Origin: JAGZHZ01 sp963929865
Lineage (GTDB): Bacteria; Bacillota; Clostridia; Lachnospirales; Lachnospiraceae
Direction of reading: 5' to 3'
NCBI GenBank assembly: GCA_963929865.1
Contig: CAWVKK010000080.1
Span: 1-64,000, forward strand
Length of the DNA stretch: 64,000 nt
In this document: one piece after another, positions 15,104-23,364 of the stretch
Numbering within the stretch: position 1 is the first letter of the stretch
How the letters are laid out: each line of letters starts with the position of its first letter
The notes under the pieces: generated by a model
Seen by the model: the letters and a program-made list of their open reading frames with translations, nothing else
Told to the model about the DNA's origin: nothing
Database searches by the model: none
Made by a program: the position numbers and the translations under genes

Positions 15104-15992
15104 GAAAATACTCCTTTCCCAAAGAAATATCCACCTTTATTCTTTCTGTCAATTCTTCTAAAGACTGAAATTTCTTTTCAGGACGGACGTATTGGTACAG
15201 CTGAACCTCAATTCTTTTTCCATATAAATCCTGTTCAAAATGGAACAGATATGTTTCTGCTCCCCGAAATGCCGTTTTTCCCACTGTCGGTTTGTATCCA
15301 ATATTTGTGATTCCGGTATATTCTCTTCCATCGACTGCCGTTTTAGAAATATAGACGCCATTCGGGGGAAGCAGCTTTTCGTCGGGAGGAATCAGATTTG
15401 CCGTCGGCATTCCGAGCGTTCTGCCCACTTTTCTTCCATGGCTTACCTCTCCCATTATCGGAAAAGGGTAGCCGAGCAGTTCATTCACCAGAGCCATATC
15501 TCCCTTTTCCAGCTCTTCCCGGATATAGGTGCTGCTGATGTCACGGCTGCCTCTTTTTTCTTTCTGCATCACGATAACCTGATATCCGTATTTCTCCTGA
15601 AGATTGATCAGCAGATTGCAGTCTCCTCTGCGCTGATAGCCAAAGCGGAAATCCGTTCCCACCACAATTTTCTTTGCATGAAGCTGCCCGATTAAAATCC
15701 GGTCAATAAACGCTTCCGGTTCCATATGTGAAATCTGAGGAATAAAAGGGCATCGAATGACATAGTCCGCACCCTGTCTAAAAAGAATGTCTCTTTGTTC
15801 CTCTTCCGTCAGCAGCAGCTGTTTCTTTCCCGGATTCGTTGTAAAGACTACACTTTTTAGACCATCTTTTCTCAAATTTAAAATTTGATGAATCAATTTT
15901 TGGTGTCCTTTATGCACTCCGTCAAACTTTCCGAGCGTCACTGCTGTATGTTCCGGAATAAAAAATTCTGTCGTCCCCTGAATGTATTCCAT
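15096..15992 (-). CDS. ribF: Bifunctional riboflavin kinase / FAD synthetase
   Basis: The 298-residue protein has an N-terminal nucleotidyltransferase domain with VTLGKFDGVHKGHQKLI, RDILFRQGADYV, GTDFRFGYQRRGD and SSTYIREELEKGDM, and a C-terminal flavokinase domain with PFPIMGEVSHGRKVGRTLGMPTANL and the NGVY motif. It makes FMN from riboflavin and FAD from FMN. The start at 15992 (MEYIQGTTEF) has GGAGG five bases upstream; earlier in-frame starts would add an unconserved 35 residues. ribF next to truB is the usual Firmicutes order. Confidence 0.96.
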   Translation of the reverse strand: MEYIQGTTEFFIPEHTAVTLGKFDGVHKGHQKLIHQILNLRKDGLKSVVFTTNPGKKQLLLTEEEQRDILFRQGADYVIRCPFIPQISHMEPEAFIDRILIGQLHAKKIVVGTDFRFGYQRRGDCNLLINLQEKYGYQVIVMQKEKRGSRDISSTYIREELEKGDMALVNELLGYPFPIMGEVSHGRKVGRTLGMPTANLIPPDEKLLPPNGVYISKTAVDGREYTGITNIGYKPTVGKTAFRGAETYLFHFEQDLYGKRIEVQLYQYVRPEKKFQSLEELTERIKVDISLGKEYFHE

Positions 15993-16063
15993 AAGCTCCT
16001 CCATCCACTCTGTGAAATTTAACAATGCCCTTGCCTTCTTGCACCGGCGTGCGTTCACGTTGT

Positions 16064-16969
16064 CTATTCCGGTCCAAAAAATATTTTCACCGGCCAAAAT
16101 CCCTTTCTTTTTTCCTCAAAGCGATAAATTCCGTAGAATGTTCCTTCTTCGCCGTATACGCGTACCTGTTCCTGATCCTGGAATTCCGTTTTCTCTCTCT
16201 GATATCCTAGCACAAATGGATTTCCATTTTCAAGTAATTTCTGATACATTTTCTTTACCGTAGCTGTGCGGAGCTGTTCAAACATCTGATCCACCGCAGT
16301 CACAATCTCCTGGAGTCTTCCTTCTCTTGCTCTCTTTTCAATTTCCGCAATCGAGACGCTTTTCTCAATGGAAAATCTTCCCACTTCTGTCCGCACAAGC
16401 TGCTCCATACATCCTCCGCACTGCAGCTTTGCCCCGATGTCATGGCAAAGCGTGCGGATATACGTTCCCTTTGAGCACTGAACGGTTATCACGGCTCTCG
16501 GAAGTTCGACTTTTTCTGCCGTAATATCAAAAATTGTCACGTTTCGAGGTTTTCTCTCGATCTCTTTTCCTTCTCTGGCAAGCTCATACAGCTTTTTTCC
16601 ATTGACTTTCAAAGCGGAATACATCGGCGGAATCTGGCTGTATATCCCCTTAAAAGACTGTATTGCGTTTTTTACCTCTTCTTCTGTGGCTGTCACTTCC
16701 TGCCGTCTTAAAACACTTCCGGACAGGTCCTGCGTATCTGTCTCTGTTCCAAGGAGCATGACTGCACGGTACGTTTTCTTTTCCTGTGTCAGCAGATCGC
16801 AGATCTTTGTCGCTCTGCCGAGACATACGGGAAGCACTCCCTCGGCGTCCGGATCGAGCGTCCCCGTATGTCCGATTTTTTTCTGCCTTAAAATTCCGCG
16901 CAGCTTTGCCACCACATCGTGGGAGGTATAGCCTTTTTCCTTATATACATTGATTATTCCGTGAATCAC
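16064..16969 (-). CDS. truB: tRNA pseudouridine(55) synthase
   Basis: The 301-residue protein has the TruB N-terminus GIINVYKEKGYTSHDVV, the catalytic block KIGHTGTLDPDAEGVLPVCLGRATK with the essential Asp, and the later SKGTYIRTLCHDIGAKLQCGG. It converts U55 to pseudouridine in the T loop of most tRNAs. The start overlaps the nrnA stop region by four bases, so the two are co-translated. The C-terminal third is a PUA-like extension of normal length. Confidence 0.97.
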   Translation of the reverse strand: MIHGIINVYKEKGYTSHDVVAKLRGILRQKKIGHTGTLDPDAEGVLPVCLGRATKICDLLTQEKKTYRAVMLLGTETDTQDLSGSVLRRQEVTATEEEVKNAIQSFKGIYSQIPPMYSALKVNGKKLYELAREGKEIERKPRNVTIFDITAEKVELPRAVITVQCSKGTYIRTLCHDIGAKLQCGGCMEQLVRTEVGRFSIEKSVSIAEIEKRAREGRLQEIVTAVDQMFEQLRTATVKKMYQKLLENGNPFVLGYQREKTEFQDQEQVRVYGEEGTFYGIYRFEEKRKGFWPVKIFFGPE

Positions 16970-17940
16970 TCGTCTTTCTCCTGCGCTTGATATAATTGTC
17001 TTTCAATCTGACCGGTCAGATTATTCAGCACATCGTAGACAGATCCCTGCATCGTGCACCCTGCTGCCCGCACATGACCGCCTCCTCCGAAATAGCAGGC
17101 GACTTTGCTGACATCTACGGCTCCGTTGGAACGCATGCTTACTCTGTATTCCTGAATATTGCTTTCATACAGGAAAATCGCAACCTCTACGCCTTTTGTC
17201 GTTCTCAGCTGGCTGACGATTCCCTCTAAATCGCTTGGCTTTACGTTGTAAAATTCTAATTCTTTCTGTCGGATAGCGCTGACAATGCATTTTCCGTCCA
17301 GCAGCATAATACTTTCCAGCAGTGCTCTTCCTAAAATCTGTTTTTGTACGTACGTCTTATAGTTAAAGGTCTCATCGACAATCCGGCTGAAGTCGATCCC
17401 TTTCTCCATCAGCACAGCCGCCGTCCGCATCGTTTTGGGAGAAGTGCATGAATACTGAAAGATGCCGGTATCATGCGCGATTCCCATATATAAAGCCTCC
17501 GCCACTTCTTTTGAGATCTTCTCCTGCTCTATCATATCGAAGATGACTTCTGACGTAGAGCTTGCATCCGGCACAATATAATTGACCCCGGCATACCCCG
17601 GATTGCTGATATGGTGGTCAATACATACTGTCTTTTTCGCCGTGTCAAAATAGCGCTGCGCTTTTCCAAGGCGTTCTTTGTCACCGCTGTCCAGCGCGAT
17701 GAAAAGATCGTACGTTTTTTTCTCTTCGCAGGAAGCGCAGATCTTGTCAGCTCCTTTTAAAAATTGGTAAGAGCTTGGAATTTCTTCGAGATAAACGGTC
17801 ACTTCTGCCAGCTGCGGGAAATTTTCTCGCAAATACTGCGCCAGTCCCAGGCACGAGCCCACACAGTCTCCGTCTGGCCGGATGTGTCCGGCGATTGCAA
17901 TGGTCGAAACGCCTTCCATCTCTGCGTTGATTTTATTCAT
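16966..17940 (-). CDS. nrnA: DHH-family oligoribonuclease / pAp phosphatase
   Basis: About 324 residues with the DHH-family motifs AGHIRPDGDCVGSCLGL, LFIALDSGD, VCIDHHISN and the DHHA1 motif GGGGHVRAAGC near the C-terminus. NrnA degrades short oligoribonucleotides and 3'-phosphoadenosine 5'-phosphate with manganese. ATG 17940 is preferred because AAAAGG is nine bases upstream; ATG 17949 is possible. It overlaps the rbfA stop by eight bases, so the genes are coupled. The position between rbfA and truB is conserved in Firmicutes. Confidence 0.93.
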   Translation of the reverse strand: MNKINAEMEGVSTIAIAGHIRPDGDCVGSCLGLAQYLRENFPQLAEVTVYLEEIPSSYQFLKGADKICASCEEKKTYDLFIALDSGDKERLGKAQRYFDTAKKTVCIDHHISNPGYAGVNYIVPDASSTSEVIFDMIEQEKISKEVAEALYMGIAHDTGIFQYSCTSPKTMRTAAVLMEKGIDFSRIVDETFNYKTYVQKQILGRALLESIMLLDGKCIVSAIRQKELEFYNVKPSDLEGIVSQLRTTKGVEVAIFLYESNIQEYRVSMRSNGAVDVSKVACYFGGGGHVRAAGCTMQGSVYDVLNNLTGQIERQLYQAQEKDE

Positions 17941-18319
17941 TCTCCTCATCCTTTTCTTGTGAAGACAAATTTTTGTTTACCGTATCAATCAGTTTTGACA
18001 TTGCCACCCCGTATTCAATAGACTGATCTAAAATAAAATGGATTTCCGGCGTGTTGCGCAGATTGATCGTCTGCGCCAGCTGTCTGCGGATATATCCTTC
18101 CGCGCTCTTTAAACCTGCAATGGTATTTTTTTGTGCTTCTTCGTCTCCCAGCACGCTGATATACGCTTTGCATGTCTTTAAATCCGGCGCCACTTCCACC
18201 GATACGACCGAGGTCATCGGGTGAATTCTCGGATCCTTGATCTCGCTGCGGATAATGCTGCACAGCTCGCGCATGACCTCCCCATTGATCCGGGTATTTT
18301 TAATGCTGTTTTTTCTCAT
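17933..18319 (-). CDS. rbfA: 30S ribosome-binding factor A
   Basis: The 128-residue protein shows the RbfA pattern: RINGEVMRELCSIIRSEIKDPRI, TSVVSVEVAPDLKTCKAYISVLG, and LRNTPEIHFILDQSIEYGVAMSKLID. It binds the 30S subunit and helps mature the 5' end of 16S rRNA. It sits directly after infB (17 bases) in the conserved operon. Confidence 0.97.
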   Translation of the reverse strand: MRKNSIKNTRINGEVMRELCSIIRSEIKDPRIHPMTSVVSVEVAPDLKTCKAYISVLGDEEAQKNTIAGLKSAEGYIRRQLAQTINLRNTPEIHFILDQSIEYGVAMSKLIDTVNKNLSSQEKDEENE

Positions 18320-18336
18320 AGTCTCAACCCCATTTT

Positions 18337-20925
18337 CTATCTTGGAACTTCTACCATTATATAAGCTTCCACCTGATCAAGCTCTTTAATATCGTTGAAT
18401 TTTTCAAATACCATACCGCATTCAAATCCGCTTCTGACTTCTTTTACGTCATCCTTGCCGCGTTTCAGGGAAGCAAGGGCTCCTTCAAAAATCTGTTCCT
18501 TTTCCCGGAATACGCGAACTTTGCAGCCTCTTTGAATCACGCCGTCCAGCACATAGGAGCCGGCAATATTTCCGATTCCGGATGCTTTAAAGATCTGGCG
18601 CACTTCTGCGTGACCGATGATTTTTTCCTCATAGATCGGCTCCAGCATTCCTTTCATCGCGGATTCAACATCTGCGATAGCATCGTAGATCACGCGGTAA
18701 AGTCTGACGTCTACGCCTTCTCTCTCTGCTGTCGCCTTTGCCGTCGCGTCCGGTCTTACATTGAATCCGATGATGATCGCGTTCGATGCGGAGGCAAGAC
18801 TGACGTCTGATTCTGTGATTGCGCCGACGCCTCCGTGAATAATTTTTACAACGACTTCTTCATTCGACAGCTTTAAAAGGCTCTGGCTTACCGCTTCCAC
18901 AGAACCTTGCACATCTGCCTTTACGATGATGTTAAGTTCTTTCAGATTTCCTGCCTGAATCTGGTTAAACAGATCATCCAGAGACATTTTTGATTTTGTC
19001 TCTTCCAGAAGTTTTTCACGCCCTTCGTTGATAAACGTCTCGGCAAAATTGCGCGCCTCTTTTTCATTTTCCGGCGAGACAAAAATTTCTCCTGCGTTTG
19101 GCACGTCGCTCAGTCCAAGGATCTCAACCGGCGTAGAGGGACCTGCCTCTTTGACTCTTCTTCCGTTGTGATCCATCATGGCGCGTACTTTTCCATAACA
19201 GGAGCCTGCCGCAATCGGATCCCCGACGTGGAGTGTTCCCTTTTGTACCAATACCGTCGCAACCGGTCCTTTTCCCTTGTCCAGCTGAGCCTCGATGACA
19301 AGACCTCTTGCTTTTCTCTTCGGATTTGCTTTTAATTCACTCACTTCTGCGGTCAGCAAAATCATTTCGAGCAGCTGATCGATTCCTTCCTGTGTCTTTG
19401 CGGATACCGGAACATACACGGTGCTTCCGCCCCAGTCTTCCGGAATCAGACCGTATTCCGACAATTCCTGTTTGACGCGTTCTACATTGGCGCTTGGTTT
19501 ATCGATCTTATTGACGGCGACAATGATTTCAATTCCCGCTGCTTTTGCGTGGTTGATCGCCTCTACTGTCTGCGGCATCACGCCGTCGTCCGCCGCGACA
19601 ACCAAAATCGCAATATCCGTCGAGTTCGCCCCGCGCATACGCATTGCGGTAAACGCCTCATGTCCCGGTGTGTCCAAAAACGTGATCTTCTGTCCGTCAA
19701 CCGAGACAACGTACGCGCCGATATGCTGCGTAATGCCGCCTGCTTCCTTGTCAATGACGTGCGTGTTTCGGATCGCATCCAAAAGGGAAGTTTTTCCATG
19801 ATCGACATGACCCATTACACAGATGACCGGCGGTCTTGGAACAAGGGTGCTCTCCTCGTCCTCTTCATCTTTTAGAAGCTCCTCCAAAACATTGATCTTT
19901 TCTTCCGGCTCTGCGATGCAGTTGAATTCCAGGGCGATCTCTTCTGCCTTGTCATAATCGATCTCCTGGTTGACCGTCACCATCACGCCTTCCAAAAACA
20001 GCTTTTTGACGATGGCTGACGGCTGTATTTTCATTTTGTCGGCAAGCTCTTTGATCGTCAGCTTTTCTGGAAGCACAATCGTTTTAATCGTATCCTCTTT
20101 TTCAGCCGGCTGCTGCTGAACAGGCTTTTGCTGCTTGGGCGAGGTCTTCTGCATATTTCTTGCGCTGTTTTTTCCAGAGGTCTTTGCGCTGGTTGGACGC
20201 CCGAATCCTTTTTCTTTGTCTCGCTCTCTTTCTCTTTCTTTCTCTCTGTCATACCGTTTGTCTCTGTCGTTTTTCATTCTCGATTCTTTTGTAATCGGAC
20301 GATCTTCCACAACGGGCGCTTTTGGGATCGAGATGGCTCTTCCCTGTCCTCCCTGGCTTCTGCCGCCCTGCATTCTGGCGCTCTGCTCTCCCTGGCTTCT
20401 GCCGCCCTGCATTCTGCCGCCTTGTTCTCCCTGCATTCTGTTTCCCTGGGGTCTGCCACCCTGCGGACGGCCGCCCTGCGGTCTGTTTGCCCCAAAGCTT
20501 CTGCCTCTTTGCTCGTTCGGCGTTCTGTTCTCCTGATTGTTTTGCTCCTGTGTTCTTCCGCCCTGGCGGTTCTGGTTTCGGCCTCCCTGATTATTCTGCC
20601 CCTGGCTTCTGCCGCCCTGGCTGCCTTGACCGTTTTGATTTCTTTGACCGCCGGATCCCTGACCTCTTCCGCCCTGGCGTCCTGCCCCCGCGCCGCCGCG
20701 GCTGTTCTGCGGGCGGAATACCTGGGTAATGTTTCTCTTCTTGGGAGCATTGGCGGCTCCTTCTTTTTTCTCTAATTCATTTTTTATCATTTCTACATTC
20801 TTATCTTCAATCGTACTCATATGGCTCTTTACTCTAATTTCCTTTTCTAATAAAAAATTTATGATTTCCTTACTGTCTATCTTTAATTCTTTTGCTAACT
20901 CATGAATTCTTACCTTACCGGTCAT
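18337..20925 (-). CDS. infB: Translation initiation factor IF-2
   Basis: The 862-residue protein has an N-terminal IF2N module (about 1-50), a disordered segment from about 75 to 196 dominated by Gly, Gln, Arg and Asn (GGR, QGG, RMQGG units), a charged RE/KE tract (218-240), a second IF2N module (about 283-335), then the GTPase with GHVDHGKT (372-379), DTPGH (418-422) and NKID (472-475), and the beta-barrel C-terminal domains that bind fMet-tRNA. The RGG-like spacer is longer and more regular than in many IF-2 proteins. It lies between ylxQ and rbfA as expected. Confidence 0.98.
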   Translation of the reverse strand: MTGKVRIHELAKELKIDSKEIINFLLEKEIRVKSHMSTIEDKNVEMIKNELEKKEGAANAPKKRNITQVFRPQNSRGGAGAGRQGGRGQGSGGQRNQNGQGSQGGRSQGQNNQGGRNQNRQGGRTQEQNNQENRTPNEQRGRSFGANRPQGGRPQGGRPQGNRMQGEQGGRMQGGRSQGEQSARMQGGRSQGGQGRAISIPKAPVVEDRPITKESRMKNDRDKRYDREKERERERDKEKGFGRPTSAKTSGKNSARNMQKTSPKQQKPVQQQPAEKEDTIKTIVLPEKLTIKELADKMKIQPSAIVKKLFLEGVMVTVNQEIDYDKAEEIALEFNCIAEPEEKINVLEELLKDEEDEESTLVPRPPVICVMGHVDHGKTSLLDAIRNTHVIDKEAGGITQHIGAYVVSVDGQKITFLDTPGHEAFTAMRMRGANSTDIAILVVAADDGVMPQTVEAINHAKAAGIEIIVAVNKIDKPSANVERVKQELSEYGLIPEDWGGSTVYVPVSAKTQEGIDQLLEMILLTAEVSELKANPKRKARGLVIEAQLDKGKGPVATVLVQKGTLHVGDPIAAGSCYGKVRAMMDHNGRRVKEAGPSTPVEILGLSDVPNAGEIFVSPENEKEARNFAETFINEGREKLLEETKSKMSLDDLFNQIQAGNLKELNIIVKADVQGSVEAVSQSLLKLSNEEVVVKIIHGGVGAITESDVSLASASNAIIIGFNVRPDATAKATAEREGVDVRLYRVIYDAIADVESAMKGMLEPIYEEKIIGHAEVRQIFKASGIGNIAGSYVLDGVIQRGCKVRVFREKEQIFEGALASLKRGKDDVKEVRSGFECGMVFEKFNDIKELDQVEAYIMVEVPR

Positions 20926-20942
20926 ATACCCTCACACCTCCA

Positions 20943-21263
20943 TCAGCTGGTTTCGTGGAGTACCTTTTCTATGGCTTTTCCAAGTCCTGCGTCCTGCACA
21001 GCAAGCGAGGCGCGAAACTCCTGACCCATAGCCTTTCCCAAGTCGTCCTTTGTTCCATAGAAATAAATCGGCACATGATAAAATTCACACATATTCCGAA
21101 ATTTCTTTCTGGTATTTTCTGATGCCTCTTCTGAGACAATCACAAGATTTGCTTTTCCGGTCTTTACCGACTTCTCTGTGGAGAATTCTCCGCTTGTGAT
21201 TTTCCCCGCTTTTGTAGCCAGCCCGATCAGAGACAATACTTTATCTCGCTTCAATTTTCTCAA
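20943..21263 (-). CDS. L7Ae-family RNA-binding protein YlxQ
   Basis: A 106-residue protein with the L7Ae/L30e-like fold pattern: LSLIGLATKAGKITSGE, ANLVIVSEEASENTRKKF and VPIYFYGTKDDLGKAMGQ. YlxQ-type proteins bind kink-turn RNA and are encoded in the nusA-infB operon of Firmicutes. The start is a TTG; the one at 21263 overlaps ylxR by 23 bases, and another TTG at 21254 has better spacing from GAGGAG, so the true start is one of the two. No ATG is near. Confidence 0.88.
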   Translation of the reverse strand: MRKLKRDKVLSLIGLATKAGKITSGEFSTEKSVKTGKANLVIVSEEASENTRKKFRNMCEFYHVPIYFYGTKDDLGKAMGQEFRASLAVQDAGLGKAIEKVLHETS

Positions 21264-21519
21264 TCTCCTCTTTTAAGCTTTCATATACAGACGGAGGAAT
21301 AGGAGTTTTTAACGAACGCTCTAATCCCTTATTCTTGATTGCTTTTTCAAAACACTCTTTTGAGAAACACAAATATGCACCTCTGCCGTTTTTTCTGCCT
21401 GTCAGGTCGATCACAATCTCGCCTTCCGGCGTCTTGAGAATCCGCATCATCTCTTTTTTGTTTTTCATCTCCTGGCATCCGGTGCATTTTCGCATCGGCA
21501 ATTTTTTTCCCTGATTCAT
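21241..21519 (-). CDS. rnpM: RNase P modulator RnpM (YlxR)
   Basis: This 92-residue YlxR/DUF448 protein contains PMRKCTGCQEMKNKKEM and GRKNGRGAYLCFSKECFEKA, the GRGAY(L/V)C signature. YlxR binds the RNase P RNA and lowers its activity in Bacillus subtilis, and has also been linked to gene control. Three Cys in CxxC and C positions could bind a metal. It follows nusA by nine bases and overlaps ylxQ. Confidence 0.92.
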   Translation of the reverse strand: MNQGKKLPMRKCTGCQEMKNKKEMMRILKTPEGEIVIDLTGRKNGRGAYLCFSKECFEKAIKNKGLERSLKTPIPPSVYESLKEEIEKIEAR

Positions 21520-21528
21520 GCTGTCTCC

Positions 21529-22683
21529 TTATTCTTCCAGTGTGATATCGTCTTCCTTTAAGTCTTCCGGCTGCTCTTCCTCTTCTTCGATCATCTCTTC
21601 GTAATATCCTTCCTCGGTCAGATGGTCAAATTCTCCGCTTTCTCTCGCCTGCGTCTCGCTCTTGATATCAATCTTAAATCCCGTCAGTTTTGCGGCAAGT
21701 CTTGCGTTTTGTCCTTCTTTTCCGATAGCAAGGGACAGCTGATAATCCGGCACGATTACTTTCGCCGTCTTCTCTCCGTCGTCGGAGACTTCGGCGATGA
21801 CCGAGATCACCTTTGCGGGGCTTAAAGCATTTTCAATGAGCAGTGCAGAATTATCGCTCCAGTTAATGACGTCGATTTTTTCGCCGCGCAGCTCGTTGAC
21901 AATCGTATTGACTCTTGACCCGTTCGGTCCAACGCACGCGCCTACCGGGTCGACATCCGGATTGTGAGACCAGACTGCTATCTTTGTCCGGCTGCCTGCC
22001 TCTCTCGCAATGCTTTTAATCTCGACAATTCCGTCTTTTACTTCTGTCACCTCCGCCTCAAACAGCCTTTTTACCAGCTCCGGATGTGTTCTTGAGACGA
22101 GAATCTTCGGTCCCTTTGGCGTATCCTTTACTTCAAGGACATACACTTTGATCCGCTCCGTCGGATAAAACTTTTCGCCCTTTGCCTGCTCGTTCTCGTT
22201 CAGCATGGCGTCTACTTTTCCCAGATTAATGCTGACATTTTTTCCGACATAGCGCTGCACGATGCCGGTGACGACGTCTTTTTCCTTTTCGTAGTACTGT
22301 TTAAACAGAACTTTCCGCTCTTCCTCGCGTATTTTCTGGAGAATAACGTTCTTGGCATTCTGCGTCGCAATTCTTCCAAATTCTTTTGACTTGATTTCTA
22401 CGTTCACAATGTCGCCCAGCTCATATTTGGTATCCATCATCTTTGCGTTTGCAAGGCTGATTTCCATAATTTCATCTTCCACTTTCTCTACGACCGTTTT
22501 TTCTGCATAAACGCCAAAGTCGCATGTCTCCGGATCAATAAATACTTTTACATTGTCCGACTTTCCAAAGTGGTTTTTACAGGCCTGAATCAGCGACTGC
22601 TCAATCGCCTCCAGCAAAGTATCTTTACTGATATCTTTTTCCTTTTCCAGAATATTCAAAGCCTCTAATAATTCATTGTTCAT
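21529..22683 (-). CDS. nusA: Transcription termination/antitermination factor NusA
   Basis: The 384-residue protein has the N-terminal polymerase-binding domain, an S1 domain (VTGIVQRYVGKNVSINLGKVDAML), and two KH domains (VGACVGPNGSRVNTIVNELRGEKIDVI and SLAIGKEGQNARLAAKLTGFKIDI). A short acidic tail follows (EEEEEQPEDLKEDD). Length and lack of the AR repeats of E. coli NusA are normal for Firmicutes. NusA steers pausing, termination and antitermination. It is the second gene of the rimP operon. Confidence 0.97.
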   Translation of the reverse strand: MNNELLEALNILEKEKDISKDTLLEAIEQSLIQACKNHFGKSDNVKVFIDPETCDFGVYAEKTVVEKVEDEIMEISLANAKMMDTKYELGDIVNVEIKSKEFGRIATQNAKNVILQKIREEERKVLFKQYYEKEKDVVTGIVQRYVGKNVSINLGKVDAMLNENEQAKGEKFYPTERIKVYVLEVKDTPKGPKILVSRTHPELVKRLFEAEVTEVKDGIVEIKSIAREAGSRTKIAVWSHNPDVDPVGACVGPNGSRVNTIVNELRGEKIDVINWSDNSALLIENALSPAKVISVIAEVSDDGEKTAKVIVPDYQLSLAIGKEGQNARLAAKLTGFKIDIKSETQARESGEFDHLTEEGYYEEMIEEEEEQPEDLKEDDITLEE

Positions 22684-22705
22684 GATTTCATATTTCCTCC
22701 TTTAA

Positions 22706-23173
22706 TTAAAAGTCGAAGGCAAGCCTGACCAGAGCAATGTCAGCTCTTGCGAACGTCATTTTTTCTTCCGTTTCCAGTTCAATCGTAATGCTGTCTTTAT
22801 CATATGCGGTTAAGATACCTCTAAATTCTTTCTGCCGGTTGACAGCGCGATAAGTGCGCACCTCGATTTCTTCTCCCAGACTGCGTGCGAAATCTCTCTC
22901 TTTTTTAAGAGGTCTTCCAAGTCCCGGCGAACTGACCTCCAATATATAAGCTTCCTCTACAAAGTCTTCCTCGTCTAGCTTATCGCTCAGTTCTCTGCTG
23001 ATAACCTCACAGTCGTCTACGGTAATTCCTCCCGGCTTGTCAATATAGGCTCTTAAGTACCAGTTGCCTCCTTCTTTGACATATTCCACATCAACTAGCT
23101 CAAACCCGTTTTTCTCAATCATAGGGTTCAGGATCTCTTCTGTCTTCTGCTCATATATCTCTTTCTTTGTCAT
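22706..23173 (-). CDS. rimP: Ribosome maturation factor RimP
   Basis: A 155-residue protein with the RimP pattern: GFELVDVEYVKEGGNWYLRAYIDKPGGITVDDCEVISRELSDKLDEEDFVEEAYILEVSSPGLGRPL, then an Sm-like C-terminal domain. It helps assemble the 30S subunit. ATG 23173 is chosen over ATG 23272 because the extra 33 residues are unconserved and would cover the palindromic hairpin at 23224-23251; AGAGG is eight bases upstream. It opens the rimP-nusA-ylxR-ylxQ-infB-rbfA unit. Confidence 0.95.
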   Translation of the reverse strand: MTKKEIYEQKTEEILNPMIEKNGFELVDVEYVKEGGNWYLRAYIDKPGGITVDDCEVISRELSDKLDEEDFVEEAYILEVSSPGLGRPLKKERDFARSLGEEIEVRTYRAVNRQKEFRGILTAYDKDSITIELETEEKMTFARADIALVRLAFDF

Positions 23174-23223
23174 CCAATCCGCCTCTCTTTGTTCTATTTT
23201 TCTTGTTTTGCTGGTATGCGCAA

Positions 23224-23251
23224 ACGAGAGTGGACAATTGTCCACTCTCGT
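23224..23251. promoter_or_regulatory. Perfect 28-base palindrome in the rimP leader
   Basis: The sequence ACGAGAGTGGAC-AATT-GTCCACTCTCGT is fully self-complementary. In the transcript from the upstream promoter it forms a 12-bp hairpin from about +27 to +54, 51 bases before rimP. Only TTTG follows, so it is not a normal terminator. Confidence 0.85.
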
Positions 23252-23284
23252 CTGCATCAGTAACATGTACACTTAATCATCCGT

Positions 23285-23313
23285 ATTATATCATGCTTTG
23301 TATTTGATTGCAA
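23285..23313 (-). promoter_or_regulatory. Sigma-A promoter of the rimP-nusA-infB operon
   Basis: On the minus strand TTGCAA (23313-23308) and a perfect TATAAT (23290-23285) are 17 bases apart. The start near 23278 gives a leader of about 105 bases carrying the 28-base palindrome. Confidence 0.75.
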
Positions 23314-23364
23314 GCCCCAATTTCCCGGGACCAGGGTTGTTTCACGGACATGCGCCGTCCAGAC

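Noticed and set aside
20128..20775. Large open frames opposite infB
   Set aside because: They arise from the biased Gly/Gln/Arg codons of the IF-2 spacer; no start signal or known domain.
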